64,000 nt of DNA from an uncultured Bradyrhizobium sp. (GTDB lineage Bacteria > Pseudomonadota > Alphaproteobacteria > Rhizobiales > Xanthobacteraceae), in NCBI RefSeq assembly GCF_947648125.1, contig NZ_CANSMR010000015.1, forward strand, positions 62,001-126,000, read 5' to 3'. Of the stretch, positions 9,001-17,783 are shown piece by piece. Numbering within the stretch: the first letter of the stretch is position 1; every line of letters begins with the position of its first letter. The notes below the pieces were generated by a model. It saw only the letters and a list, made by a program, of their open reading frames with translations. It made no database searches and was not told the DNA's origin. The position numbers and the translations under genes are program-made.

Positions 9001-9177
9001 CACCGAAGGATCGGCGCCGGGCCGCGACGCCGACACCCGGATGGTCGGGAAGTCGACATTCGGAACCGACGACACCGGCAGGAATTCGTAGGCGACGATC
9101 CCGACCAGGAACAGCCCGATCGCCAGCAAGGTGGTGCCCACCGGCCGGCGGATGAAGGGCTCCGAGATCGAGATCAC
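6073..9177 (-). CDS. RND efflux permease, second pump subunit (MdtC/MuxC-like)
   Basis: A 1034-aa HAE-1-type proton/drug antiporter of the inner membrane. It starts MISISEPFIRRPVGTTLL, with TM1 followed by the porter motif FPTIRVS. A central TM block contains the relay VGFVVDDAIVMIENM with paired aspartates, and the second half repeats the topology (ILLIGIVKKNGIMMVDFALE). The start codon overlaps the stop of the preceding pump gene (ATGA, 9174-9177), so translation is coupled. Two different RND subunits in one operon indicate the heteromultimeric MdtBC/MuxBC type. Substrates are not predictable from sequence. Confidence 0.95.
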   Translation of the reverse strand: MISISEPFIRRPVGTTLLAIGLFLVGIVAYEFLPVSSVPNVDFPTIRVSASRPGADPSVMAATVAAPLERKLGTISGVDQITSTSSLGTTSIQVQFSIGRNIDRAARDVQAAINASLADLPSDLPSLPKFRKANPAAAPVFVLALTSKTISTSAMYDVADTVLAQRISQVPGVGEVTVSGADQPAVRIALNPVSLANAGIATDDVRLAIINANPLGPVGIFNGDRLSETLSINKQMRTAAEFRDIVIKSSNGNFVRLSDVAEVEDSVRNSRSIAWFNKQPAVLIQITKQGDANVIDTVDGVRRMLPELKQWIPAGVEIATLVDRTGTIRASVEDMQFTLLATAMLVMVVVFVFLRRIVPTIAAGVSVPLALAGTCAGMWLAGFSIDNLSLMALAISVGFVVDDAIVMIENMYRNLEQGMAPYPAAVEGAKQIGFTVLSISLSLIAAFTPLIFMDGIVGRLLREFSLTLTFAIIVSTLVSVTITPMICAHYIKEATSDRATWYDRAIEGTLSRVVAFYASTLRIVLGYPFLTLVVFFATVALTVVLYVKTPKAYFPTDDSGFVIGATRASADISFQSMLGLQQRLADIVMADPAVAGIGSSVGSGGGPGGATSNRGTMFISLKPPEERGGLSTAQVIDRLRRNLFMVPGIRLFMFAAQDIRTGGRQSDSDYQYTLASTDLDLLQKWAPLVAKRMETVEGITDVSADRDPGGLQLNLVIDRKIASSLGVRVQDIDNALNNAFSQRQISYIYTQRNQYVVVLEIDPKFQSDPSNLERIYVAGANDVQVPLSALVHYQRGLSALAVYHSGGFPSTTVSFNLLPDVPLEVATTNIQQAVNELHMPEGIRGSFDGNAGDFNKTSGRQPLLILGALVAMYIVLGVLYESLAHPITIISTLPSAGLGALLALQVTNTPLTVIAFVGIILLIGIVKKNGIMMVDFALEAERHQGLSSRDAIFEACRARFRPILMTTMAALFAGIPLVIATGPGTELRRPLGITIIGGLFVSQILTLYTTPVIYLLIDRLRQRPAPSGVHAPAE

Positions 9178-12100
9178 TGCATGCCCTCGGTGGCGCCGGC
9201 GATCGGTGGGCCGCTGGGGCCTGCCTCCGGCACGGCTCGCTCGATCCGGCGGTTGAGCCGGTCGAGCGCGAGATAGATCACCGGCGTGGTGTAGAGCGTC
9301 AGCAGCTGGCTCAGCAGCAGGCCGCCGATGATCGAGATGCCGAGCGGGAAACGCAACTCGGCGCCGGTGCCGCTTTCGATCGCGAGCGGCAGCGCGCCGA
9401 ACAGCGCCGCCAGCGTCGTCATCATGATCGGCCGGAACCGCAACAGGCAGGCCTGCACGATGGCGTCATAGGACGACATGCCCTGGTGCCGCTCGGCCTC
9501 CAGCGCGAAGTCGATCATCATGATCGCGTTCTTCTTGACGATGCCCATCAAGAGGATGATGCCGATCAGGCCGATCACCGAGAGGTCCTGCCCGCACAGC
9601 ATCAAGGCCAGGATGGCGCCGACGCCGGCCGACGGCAGCGTCGACAGGATGGTGATCGGGTGGATGTAGCTCTCGTAGAGCACGCCGAGCACGATGTAGA
9701 TCGTGATGATCGCCGCCAGGATCAGCCAGGGCTGTCCGGCCAGCGAGCGCGCGAATTCGGCGGCGTCGCCGGAATAGATCCCGACGATGCTGCCGGGCAT
9801 TCCGATCCTGCTCTCGATCGCCTTCACCGCCTCGACCGCGTCGCCGAGCGCCTCGCCCGGCGCGAGGTTGAAGCTTAGCGAAACCGACGGGAATTGCGCC
9901 TGGTGCGAGATCGCGAGCGGCGCCGTGGTGCGGACCAGCGTCGCCACCGCCGACAGCGGCACCTGTGCCCCGTTGGCGCCCGGCAGATAGAGCTTGTCGA
10001 GGATCGATGGGTCGCGCTGATACATCGGTAGCGCCTCGAGCACCACGCGGTACTGGTTGGCTTGGCCGTAGATCGTCGAGATCTGCCGCTGCGCGAAGGC
10101 ATCGTTCAGCGTGTCGGTGACGCCCTGCAGATTGACGCCGAGCTGGCCGGCGCGCTGGCGGTTGATGTTGAGCGCCGCGCGCAGGCCGCCATCCTGCGCC
10201 TCGGACGACACGTCGCGGAAGATCGGGTCGCGCCGCATCTCGGCGACGAGCTTCTGCGCCCATTGCGAGACCTCGGCGGCATCGGTCGCGGTCAGCGTGT
10301 ACTGGTATTGCGAGCGGCTCGACTGGGTCGAGATCTGCACGTCCTGCACCGGCTGGAAGTATACGGTCATGCCGGGGACCGTCGCGATCTTCTGCTTCAG
10401 CCGTTCGATCACCTTGACGACGCCGTCGCGCCGCTGGTCGAGCGGCTTCAGCGTCATCACCAGGCGGCCGACATTAGTGGTCGGATTGACCGAGCCGGCG
10501 CCGATGACCGAGACCACGCCGACCACATCGAGGTCAGCCTTGATGAGGTCGGAGACCGCGCTCTGGCGGCGCTGCATCTCGGCGAACGAGACGTCGGGGC
10601 CGGCCTCGGTCACCGCCGTGATCGAGGACGTGTCCTGCAGCGGCAGGAAGCCCTTCGGCGCCAGCACATACATGATGAGCGTCAGCGCGATGGTCGCGAA
10701 CGTCACCAGCAGCGTCGCGCGCTGGCGCCGCAGCACCCAGAGCAGCGTCCGATGATAGAACTCCACCATCCGGTCGATGAAGCGGCTGACCGCGGCCAGG
10801 CCCGGGACCGCCATCTCCTCATGGATGTTCTTGAGCAGCCGCGAGCACATCATCGGCGTCAAGGTCAGCGAGACGATCGCCGAGGTCACGACCGCGATCG
10901 TCAGGGTCAGCGCGAATTCGCGGAACATGCGGCCGACCAGGCCGGACATGAACAACAGCGGAATGAACACCGCGATCAGCGACACCGTCAGCGAGATCAC
11001 GGTGAAACCGATTTCGCTGGCGCCCTTCAGCGAGGCCTCCATCACCGTCTCGCCGCCTTCCATGTGGCGAACGATGTTCTCGATCATCACGATGGCGTCG
11101 TCGACCACGAAGCCGGTTCCGATGGTCAGGGCCATCAGCGACAGATTGTCGAGGCTGAAGCCGGCGAAATACATGATGCCGAAGCTCGTGATCAGCGACA
11201 GCGGCAAGGCGACGCCGGCGATCAGGGTCGCGCGCAGCGATCGCAGGAACAACAGCACCACCAGCGTCACCAGCACGACGCTCAGGATCAGCGTGAACTG
11301 CACGTCGTGGACCGAGGCGCGGATCGTCACGGTGCGGTCGGAGACGATGGTCAGCTTGACGCCGGCCGGGACTGCCCGCTGGAGCCGCGGGATCTCATCG
11401 CGGATCTGCTTGACGACGTCGATGACGTTGGCGCCGGGCTGGCGCTGGATATCGATGATGACGGCCGGCGTGCCCTGGTACCAACCTCCGGTACGGTCGT
11501 TCTCGAGCCCGTCGACGATCTGCGCGACGTCGCCGATCGTGACCGGCGAGCCGTTGCGATAGGCGATGATGATCGGCCGGTAGGCATCGGCGGCTGCGAT
11601 CTGGTCGTTGGCGGCGATGGTGTAGGATTGCTGGGCGCCGTCGAGCGAGCCCTTCGGCCCCGACACATTGGCGCCGGCGATCGCGTTGCGCAGATCTTCC
11701 ATCGCGATGCCATAGGCCGCAAGCCGCGCCAGGTCGGCCTGCACCCGCACCGCGGGCTTCAATCCGCCGAGGATCGAGACCCGGCCGACGCCGGAAATCT
11801 GGCTCAGCCGTTGTCCGAGGATGGTATCGGCAAGATCGCTCATCGCCCGCAGCGAGATCGTGTCCGAGGTCAACGCCAGGGTCATGACCGGCGCGTCGGC
11901 CGGGTTCACCTTGGCATAGACAGGTGGGTACGGCAGCGTCTTCGGCAGGATGCCGGCGGCGGCATTGATCGCGGCCTGGACGTCCTGGGTGGCACCGTCG
12001 ATGTCGCGGTTGAGGTCGAACTGCAGCGAGATCTGGCTGACGCCGAACGAACTGGTCGAGTTCATCGACGACAGCGACGGAATCTGGCCGAGCTGCCGCT

Positions 12101-12302
12101 CTAGCGGCGCCGTGATCAGCGATGCCACCACGTCGGGGCTCGCGCCCGGCAGTTGCGTCGACACCTGCACAGTCGGGAAGTCGACCTGCGGCAACGCCGA
12201 GACCGGCAACGCCCAATAGCCCAGCGCGCCGCCGATCATCAGGGCGATGCCGAGCAGCGAGGTGGCGATCGGCCGGCGGATGAACGGTTCGGAGACGCTC
12301 AT
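9174..12302 (-). CDS. RND efflux permease, first pump subunit (MdtB/MuxB-like)
   Basis: A 1042-aa inner-membrane RND pump, homologous to but clearly distinct from its downstream partner. It starts MSVSEPFIRRPIATSLLG and carries the porter segment FPTVQVSTQLPGASP, the proton relay TGFVVDDAIVMIENIVRH and, in the C-terminal repeat, MGIVKKNAIMMIDFALEAERHQ. It lies 48 bp downstream of the adaptor gene and overlaps the second pump by 4 nt. In the MdtABC system the B and C subunits form a mixed trimer; the same is inferred here. Confidence 0.95.
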   Translation of the reverse strand: MSVSEPFIRRPIATSLLGIALMIGGALGYWALPVSALPQVDFPTVQVSTQLPGASPDVVASLITAPLERQLGQIPSLSSMNSTSSFGVSQISLQFDLNRDIDGATQDVQAAINAAAGILPKTLPYPPVYAKVNPADAPVMTLALTSDTISLRAMSDLADTILGQRLSQISGVGRVSILGGLKPAVRVQADLARLAAYGIAMEDLRNAIAGANVSGPKGSLDGAQQSYTIAANDQIAAADAYRPIIIAYRNGSPVTIGDVAQIVDGLENDRTGGWYQGTPAVIIDIQRQPGANVIDVVKQIRDEIPRLQRAVPAGVKLTIVSDRTVTIRASVHDVQFTLILSVVLVTLVVLLFLRSLRATLIAGVALPLSLITSFGIMYFAGFSLDNLSLMALTIGTGFVVDDAIVMIENIVRHMEGGETVMEASLKGASEIGFTVISLTVSLIAVFIPLLFMSGLVGRMFREFALTLTIAVVTSAIVSLTLTPMMCSRLLKNIHEEMAVPGLAAVSRFIDRMVEFYHRTLLWVLRRQRATLLVTFATIALTLIMYVLAPKGFLPLQDTSSITAVTEAGPDVSFAEMQRRQSAVSDLIKADLDVVGVVSVIGAGSVNPTTNVGRLVMTLKPLDQRRDGVVKVIERLKQKIATVPGMTVYFQPVQDVQISTQSSRSQYQYTLTATDAAEVSQWAQKLVAEMRRDPIFRDVSSEAQDGGLRAALNINRQRAGQLGVNLQGVTDTLNDAFAQRQISTIYGQANQYRVVLEALPMYQRDPSILDKLYLPGANGAQVPLSAVATLVRTTAPLAISHQAQFPSVSLSFNLAPGEALGDAVEAVKAIESRIGMPGSIVGIYSGDAAEFARSLAGQPWLILAAIITIYIVLGVLYESYIHPITILSTLPSAGVGAILALMLCGQDLSVIGLIGIILLMGIVKKNAIMMIDFALEAERHQGMSSYDAIVQACLLRFRPIMMTTLAALFGALPLAIESGTGAELRFPLGISIIGGLLLSQLLTLYTTPVIYLALDRLNRRIERAVPEAGPSGPPIAGATEGMQ

Positions 12303-12350
12303 GGTTGCGTGCTCGCTGTTGGGTCGGACATTACGAGGTCAGGATGTCAG

Positions 12351-13802
12351 TCATGGCTGCGCCTTCGGCGCGCCGCCCGACTGTTCGCCCCCTGCCGCCG
12401 GCGCGGGCGCCGGTCGGGTCTGCCCCTTCTGATCGCCATCGCTGTGCTCGTGCTGGCCGCGATGCTCGCCGCCCTGCCCGTCCTGCTTGGCGTCCTTGCC
12501 TTGGTCCTTGCTCTGGCCCTCGCCTTGCGCCCCGCGCTTGCCGTCCGGAGTGCGGCTGCGTTTGCGCGGCGCGAGATCGGCCGCCGGCGGCCCGTCGTCC
12601 TTGCCGACCACGACCTTTGAGCCATCGGCGAGATTGGCAAAGCCCGTCGTCACGACGCGGTCCGACGTGGTCAGGCCGCTGGCGATGACCGCTTCATGCT
12701 CGTTCTGCTGCGTGACCGTGACCGGCTTGGCGGTGACGATGTTGTCCGCGCCGATCACATAGCTGAAGGTCCCTGCGGGACCGCGCTGCACGGCCGAGGT
12801 CGGCACCACGATCGCCTGCGGCAGGGTCTCGACCTTGAGGCGTACATTGACGAACTGCCCGGGCCAGAGCTGGTAGCTGGCATTCGGCAGTTCGGCTTTC
12901 AACTTCAGCGTGCCGGTGGTCGGATCGACCTGGTTGTCGATGCCGGTCAGCTTGCCGGTATCGATCACGGTGACGCCGTCATTGCCGAACACATCGACCG
13001 CAAGCTGGCCCTTTGCGGCCGCGGCGTTGACCCGCATGATCTGCTGCTGCGGCAGGCTGAACCACACCGCAATCGGTTGCAGCTGGGTCAGGATCACGAG
13101 CCCGATGGTGTCGGATGCGTGGATGATGTTGCCCTGGTCAACCTGACGCAGGCCGGCGCGGCCGGAGATCGGCGCGACGATCTTGGTGTAGCCGAGCGTG
13201 GCGCGCGCATTGTCGATCTGGGCCTGGTCGGCCTTGATGATGGCCTCCTGCTGCGCGACCAGCGCACGCTGGGTGTCGGCCTGCTGCTTGGAGCCCGCGT
13301 TGGTGGCGGCGAGTTGCTCATAGCGGGCGAGGTCGAGCTTCTGGTTGGCGAGCAGCGCTTCGTCCTTGGCCTTCGTGGCCACCGCCTGGTCGTGCTGTGC
13401 CTGATAGATCGCAGGATCAATCTCGCCCAGCACGTCGTCCTTCTTGACGTCCTGGCCCTCGACGAAGTTCACCTTGAGCAGCTTGCCGTCGACCTGCGAG
13501 CGCACCGTGACGGTGTTGAGCGCCTTCACCGAGCCGACGCCGTCGAGATAGACCGGCACATCCTGCACACGCGGCGTGGCAGCAAGCACCGGCACCGGCA
13601 GATCGGGCCGTGCGCCCGCGCCGCGCCCGCCGCCGCCATTTTGCTTGGGCTGGAAAGCAAGCCAACCGAGATAGCCGAGGCCACCGAGGATGACCAGCGT
13701 GATGAGCAGCGACACCATGCGTCCAAGCAGGCGCGAGACCAGACTCCGCTTGCGTGGGGCCGAGCTTTTCTTGTCGTCCGTCGAGTCGGGCTTAAAGAGC
13801 AT
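12351..13802 (-). CDS. Periplasmic adaptor (membrane fusion protein) of RND efflux, MdtA/MuxA-like
   Basis: A 483-aa HlyD/AcrA-type adaptor linking the pumps to the outer-membrane factor. One N-terminal membrane anchor (about residues 28-50) is followed by a lipoyl half-motif (VRSQVDGKLLKVNFVEGQ), an alpha-hairpin, the second lipoyl half (IVAPISGRAGLRQVDQGN) and the beta-barrel and membrane-proximal domains. About 80 C-terminal residues are low-complexity and rich in Gly, Gln, Lys and Pro, a tail beyond the usual adaptor core. The start ATG overlaps the end of the outer-membrane-factor gene (13792-13802). Confidence 0.94.
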   Translation of the reverse strand: MLFKPDSTDDKKSSAPRKRSLVSRLLGRMVSLLITLVILGGLGYLGWLAFQPKQNGGGGRGAGARPDLPVPVLAATPRVQDVPVYLDGVGSVKALNTVTVRSQVDGKLLKVNFVEGQDVKKDDVLGEIDPAIYQAQHDQAVATKAKDEALLANQKLDLARYEQLAATNAGSKQQADTQRALVAQQEAIIKADQAQIDNARATLGYTKIVAPISGRAGLRQVDQGNIIHASDTIGLVILTQLQPIAVWFSLPQQQIMRVNAAAAKGQLAVDVFGNDGVTVIDTGKLTGIDNQVDPTTGTLKLKAELPNASYQLWPGQFVNVRLKVETLPQAIVVPTSAVQRGPAGTFSYVIGADNIVTAKPVTVTQQNEHEAVIASGLTTSDRVVTTGFANLADGSKVVVGKDDGPPAADLAPRKRSRTPDGKRGAQGEGQSKDQGKDAKQDGQGGEHRGQHEHSDGDQKGQTRPAPAPAAGGEQSGGAPKAQP

Positions 13803-15288
13803 CGACCGGTCTTTCCATCTTCGGTTCCCAGCCGCCCCCCAAGGCCTGATACAGGCTCACGATCGCCAATAGCCGGGCCAGCTGGGCCTGGGAATAAGCG
13901 TCTTCCGCCTGGAACAGGGTCAGCTGCGTGTTTAGCACAGTTACGATGTCGGCGGTGCCGGCCTTGAGCTGCTGCTCGGCCAGGTCGAAGGCGCGTCGCG
14001 ACGACGACAGCACGTCGCGCTGCAGCTGCAGCCGCCGCGTGGTCTCGCGGATCGCGACCAGCGCGTTGTCGACATCGGTGAACGATTGCACGACCGTCTT
14101 GCGATAGGTCTGCAGCAGCTCATCCTGCCGCGCCTTCGCGTTCTCGAAATTGCCGAGGATCCGACCGCCGTCGAAGATCGGCTGGGTCATGCCGCCGACC
14201 AGGTTGAAGAAGGCCGCATGCGGCTGGAACAGCGAGACCAGCGCCTGGCTCTGGTAGCCGCCCGTCCCGGTCAGCTGAATGCTCGGAAAGAATTGCGCCC
14301 GCGCGCTGCCGACATTGGCGGTGGCGGATGCGAGCTGCGCCTCCTGCCTGCGGATATCGGGACGCTGGGTGAGCAATTCGGACGGCAGCCCCGGCGTGAC
14401 GCGCGGGATCGCAACGGAGTTGAGTGAGCCGCCGGCGACGCGCACGCTCTCCGGTGGCCGCGACACCAGCACCGCGAGCGCGTTGATGTTCTGCTCGAGC
14501 GTCTGCCGCAAAGGCGGCACCAGCGCGCGCTGGTTCGCGACCACACTCTCCTGCTGCGCGACGTCGAGATCGGAGCCGGTGCCGGCCTTGAAGCGATCCC
14601 GGATCGCATTGAGGATGCGCTCGGCGCTGGCGATGTTGCGCTGTGCAGTCCGGAGCCGGTCCTGGGTGGCAAGCACCGTGAAATAGGCGTTGGCGACGCT
14701 GGCGAGCGTCGTCAGCGCCACCACCTCGCGGTCGAACCGGTTGGCGACAGCGGTCTCCTCCGCCGCCTGCGCGGCGTCGCGATTCTGGCCCCAGAAATCG
14801 AGCTGGTAGCTGGCGCTGAGCGAGGCGCTGTAGTTCACCACCTCGCGCCCGCCGTTGGTCAGACCGCTGGCGCTGGAGCCGGAGGTGCGCGAATAGGTTT
14901 CAGACCCGTTGAGATTGACAGTCGGCAGCAGCGCCGCGCCCGCCTGCCGCGCCAGCGCGTCGGCCTGCCGGAAACGCGCCACGGCCGCGGCGATGTCGAG
15001 GTTGACGGTCTGCGCCTCCTCCATCAACTGCGTCAGCTCCTTGGAGCGGAAGCCCCGCCACCAGTCGAGCGTCGGAAGCGCGTCGCCCGGCCGGCCAAGC
15101 CGCGCGGCCTTGTAGCCCTGCGGCACGTCGAGCGCGGGATCGGGGATGTCCTGGGTCAGAATGCAGCCAGCCGAGCCCACGACGAGGCCGAGCGCGACAA
15201 GCGAGCGTCCGGCGAGCCGTCGCATGCGGACGGCGAGGCCGAACCGGCCTCCAGGCACCATCACGGACGCGGGCTGGGTCACACCCAT
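13792..15288 (-). CDS. Outer-membrane efflux lipoprotein (NodT/OprM family)
   Basis: First gene of the efflux operon, about 498 aa. A lipobox VGSAGC marks lipid attachment; the mature protein begins CILTQDIPDPALDVP. Two OEP repeats follow, each with a coiled-coil hairpin (e.g. RFKAGTGSDLDVAQQESVV and KAGTADIVTVLNTQLTLFQ). The ATG at 15288 has CGGCGGAG upstream. The ATG at 15225 would give a more standard 20-residue signal, so the true start may be there. The frame upstream to 15513 is not family-like. Gene order OMF, adaptor, pump, pump differs from E. coli mdtABCD. Confidence 0.9.
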   Translation of the reverse strand: MGVTQPASVMVPGGRFGLAVRMRRLAGRSLVALGLVVGSAGCILTQDIPDPALDVPQGYKAARLGRPGDALPTLDWWRGFRSKELTQLMEEAQTVNLDIAAAVARFRQADALARQAGAALLPTVNLNGSETYSRTSGSSASGLTNGGREVVNYSASLSASYQLDFWGQNRDAAQAAEETAVANRFDREVVALTTLASVANAYFTVLATQDRLRTAQRNIASAERILNAIRDRFKAGTGSDLDVAQQESVVANQRALVPPLRQTLEQNINALAVLVSRPPESVRVAGGSLNSVAIPRVTPGLPSELLTQRPDIRRQEAQLASATANVGSARAQFFPSIQLTGTGGYQSQALVSLFQPHAAFFNLVGGMTQPIFDGGRILGNFENAKARQDELLQTYRKTVVQSFTDVDNALVAIRETTRRLQLQRDVLSSSRRAFDLAEQQLKAGTADIVTVLNTQLTLFQAEDAYSQAQLARLLAIVSLYQALGGGWEPKMERPVDAL

Positions 15289-15753
15289 TCTCCGCCGAAG
15301 CCAGACTTCGCCCATGGCGCACGAATAACGCGGTCGGCGATGGTCTGGGTGACGTGCACGGGGTAATGCTTCCAATGGAACCTGGCTGTCCCATCCTACC
15401 CTTGGGACGATAGGGCGGACAGCCCTGTCGCGATCGCGCGACGTCGCACCCACTGTGATTCGCCGCCACCCAGGCGAACGAGTTTTCCCTATTTTTACGG
15501 CATTTCCGCGCACCCGAAGCAGTATCTGGGCGATCGGATTCTAACAAAGATTTCATGGGGATTTCTCGGCCCTGTTGCTCCGAATCCGCAAGATGCGCCG
15601 GAGCGACAACGATCTCACCCCCGCCTCGTCAGGCCTTGACTTGGTCGATCGTGCGCAACTGACGCAAAAGCGCTGACCGCAGAACGATTCTGCTAAATAA
15701 CCCGGCCGCTGCAAAACAGCCTCCTCGGCAATGCCCATATGGTGCGCGCCAAT

Positions 15754-15775
15754 CGGGTTCAGCTTGGTGAACCCG
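15754..15775 (+). promoter_or_regulatory. Perfect inverted repeat upstream of cysK
   Basis: CGGGTTCA-GCTTGG-TGAACCCG is an 8-bp perfect inverted repeat about 95 nt before the cysK start. It could be an operator for a dimeric regulator or a leader hairpin; no T-run follows. The divergent efflux/cysK gap (15289-15868) otherwise shows no gene. A TTGACT at about 15637 lacks a convincing -10 box. Confidence 0.4.
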
Positions 15776-15868
15776 CCATTTGCCGCAGTGCAAAAGCCCT
15801 TCCCTTTTTCGATCAGCACACTAGGTTCGCCGCAAGCAAGACACAGACTGGCAAAGAAATTCCCCGAC

Positions 15869-16903
15869 ATGGCATTCAACAAAGACGTCATTGAAGCGAT
15901 CGGCAACACGCCGCTCATCAAGCTGAAACACGCATCCGAACTGACCGGCTGTACCATTCTCGGCAAGGCCGAATTCATGAATCCCGGCCAGTCGGTGAAG
16001 GATCGCGCCGGCAAGGGGATGATCCTGGAGGCTGAAAAGCGTGGCGATCTGAAGCCCGGCGGGCTCGTGGTCGAATCGACCGCGGGCAATACCGGCATCG
16101 GACTTGCGGTCGTGGCGAGCGCGCGGGGCTATCGCACCCTGATCGTCATTCCGGAGACGCAGAGCCAGGAAAAAAAGGACATGTTGCGGCTGTGCGGGGC
16201 CGAGCTCGTCGAGGCGCCGGCGCTGCCTTACTCCAATCCGAACAACTATCAGCATCTCGGCAGGCGTCTCGCCGAGCAGCTGCGCAAGACCGAGCCGAAC
16301 GGCGTGCTGTTCGCCGACCAGTGGAACAACCTCGACAATCCCAAGGCGCATTACGACTCGACCGGACCGGAGATCTGGCAGCAGACCAACGGCAAGATGG
16401 ATGGCTTCATCTGCTCGGTCGGCACCGGCGGCACGCTCGCCGGCGTCAGCCGCTACCTGAAGGAAAAGAACAAGGACATCGTCACCGCTTGCGCCGATCC
16501 GCACGGCTTCGCGATGTACGAACTGTTCAAGAACGGCCAGGTCAAATCGACGCCGGGTGACTCGATCACCGAAGGCATCGGCCTCGGACGCAAGACACCG
16601 GTGATCGAGACAGCAAACGTGGACGATGCGTTCCTGGTCTCCGACGAGGAAGCCGTGACCATCATCTATGAACTGCTGGAGCACGAAGGCCTGTGCCTCG
16701 GCGGGTCGACCGGCGTCAACATCGCGGGTGCGATCCAGCTCGCCAAGCAGCTCGGCCCCGGCAAGACCATCGTCACCATTCTCTGCGACTCCGGCAACCG
16801 CTATCAGTCCAAGCTGTTCAATCCGGCCTTCATGCGGTCGAAGAACCTGCCGGTCCCGGAATGGCTGGAAAAGCGGAGCAAGATCGAGCTGCCGTTCGTC
16901 TGA
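15869..16903 (+). CDS. cysK: Cysteine synthase (O-acetylserine sulfhydrylase family)
   Basis: A 344-aa fold-type II PLP enzyme forming L-cysteine from O-acetylserine and sulfide. The start MAFNKDVIEAIGNTPLIKLK matches the family N-terminus; the longer frame from 15731 is upstream DNA. The Schiff-base lysine is K44 in NPGQSVKDRAG. The substrate loop is ESTAGNTGIGLA and the phosphate loop GTGGTLAGV. About 340 residues is longer than classical CysK (about 320), so a related OASS or cystathionine-synthase-like member is possible. It is convergent with aapP across a palindromic repeat. Cysteine synthesis fits the metC and amino-acid uptake genes nearby. Confidence 0.88.
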   Translation: MAFNKDVIEAIGNTPLIKLKHASELTGCTILGKAEFMNPGQSVKDRAGKGMILEAEKRGDLKPGGLVVESTAGNTGIGLAVVASARGYRTLIVIPETQSQEKKDMLRLCGAELVEAPALPYSNPNNYQHLGRRLAEQLRKTEPNGVLFADQWNNLDNPKAHYDSTGPEIWQQTNGKMDGFICSVGTGGTLAGVSRYLKEKNKDIVTACADPHGFAMYELFKNGQVKSTPGDSITEGIGLGRKTPVIETANVDDAFLVSDEEAVTIIYELLEHEGLCLGGSTGVNIAGAIQLAKQLGPGKTIVTILCDSGNRYQSKLFNPAFMRSKNLPVPEWLEKRSKIELPFV

Positions 16904-16918
16904 GGTGTGAATGAGGCA

Positions 16919-17023
16919 CGTCATTCCGGGATGGTGCGTCGGCACTAGACCTCAGATGCGCAATTGCGCATCGGGGAATCTCGAGCTTCCGGGTTCGATG
17001 CTTACGCATCGCCCCGGAACGAC
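16919..17023. repeat. Interspersed palindromic repeat between cysK and aapP
   Basis: The element of about 105 bp has near-inverted ends: CGTCATTCCGGGA at the left, and GCCCCGGAACGAC at the right. An internal self-complementary core ATGCGCAATTGCGCAT lies at about 16956-16971. Such elements recur in Bradyrhizobium intergenic DNA, by recall. It fills the gap between two convergent genes and may act as a transcript 3' hairpin. Confidence 0.65.
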
Positions 17024-17031
17024 TGCAACAA

Positions 17032-17772
17032 TCACCGCAATATCTGGCTCAGAAACAGCTTCGACCGCGCATGCTGCGGGTTGGCGAAGAATTCCTGTGG
17101 CGTGTTCGACTCGATGATCTGACCGGCGTCCATGAACACGACGCGGTTGGCGACCTCGCGGGCGAAGCCCATTTCGTGGGTCACGACCAGCATGGTCATG
17201 CCTTCCCTGGCGAGATCGACCATGGTGTCGAGCACCTCCTTGACCATTTCCGGGTCGAGCGCCGAGGTCGGCTCGTCGAACAGCATCACCTTCGGGTTCA
17301 TGGTCAGGGCGCGGGCGATCGCGACGCGCTGCTGCTGACCGCCCGACATCTGGCCGGGAAACTTGTTGGCCTGATGCGGGATCTTGACCCGCTCGAGGAA
17401 CTTCATCGCGGTCGCCTCGGCATCCTTCTTCGGGATGTTGCGCACCCAGATCGGCGCCAGCGTGCAATTGTCGAGCACGGTGAGATGCGGGAACAGGTTG
17501 AAGCTCTGGAACACCATGCCGACCTCGCGCCGCACCTCGTCGACCCGGCGCAGGTTCGGGCCGAGCTCGATGCCGTCGACCACGATCTCGCCCTCCTGGA
17601 ATTCCTCCAGCGCGTTGATGCAGCGGATAAGGGTGGACTTGCCGGAGCCGGACGGGCCGCAGATCACGATACGCTCGCCCTTGCCGACCTCAAGGTTGAT
17701 GTCGCGCAACACGTGGAAGTCGCCGTACCATTTGTTGAGCGTGGAAATGTTGACGATCGGGGTTGTGGACAT
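17032..17772 (-). CDS. aapP: General L-amino acid ABC transporter, ATP-binding protein
   Basis: A 246-aa polar-amino-acid ABC ATPase. Walker A is GPSGSGKST (residues 39-47), with Q-loop [13 protein letters not shown], signature [15 protein letters not shown], Walker [14 protein letters not shown] and switch VTHEMGF. It starts 11 bp after aapM and is the last gene of aapJQMP. A longer frame to 18426 merges shadow sequence over aapM and is not real. It energises uptake of a broad range of L-amino acids across the inner membrane. Confidence 0.96.
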   Translation of the reverse strand: MSTTPIVNISTLNKWYGDFHVLRDINLEVGKGERIVICGPSGSGKSTLIRCINALEEFQEGEIVVDGIELGPNLRRVDEVRREVGMVFQSFNLFPHLTVLDNCTLAPIWVRNIPKKDAEATAMKFLERVKIPHQANKFPGQMSGGQQQRVAIARALTMNPKVMLFDEPTSALDPEMVKEVLDTMVDLAREGMTMLVVTHEMGFAREVANRVVFMDAGQIIESNTPQEFFANPQHARSKLFLSQILR

Positions 17773-17783
17773 GGTGACCTTGT

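Noticed and set aside
6349-9276. 975-codon open frame antisense to the second RND pump
   Set aside because: It is a GC3 shadow: low-complexity His/Arg/Asp/Gln-rich translation with no domain, fully opposite a textbook RND gene.
10062-12104. 680-codon frame antisense to the first RND pump
   Set aside because: Same shadow composition; no ribosome site or family signal.
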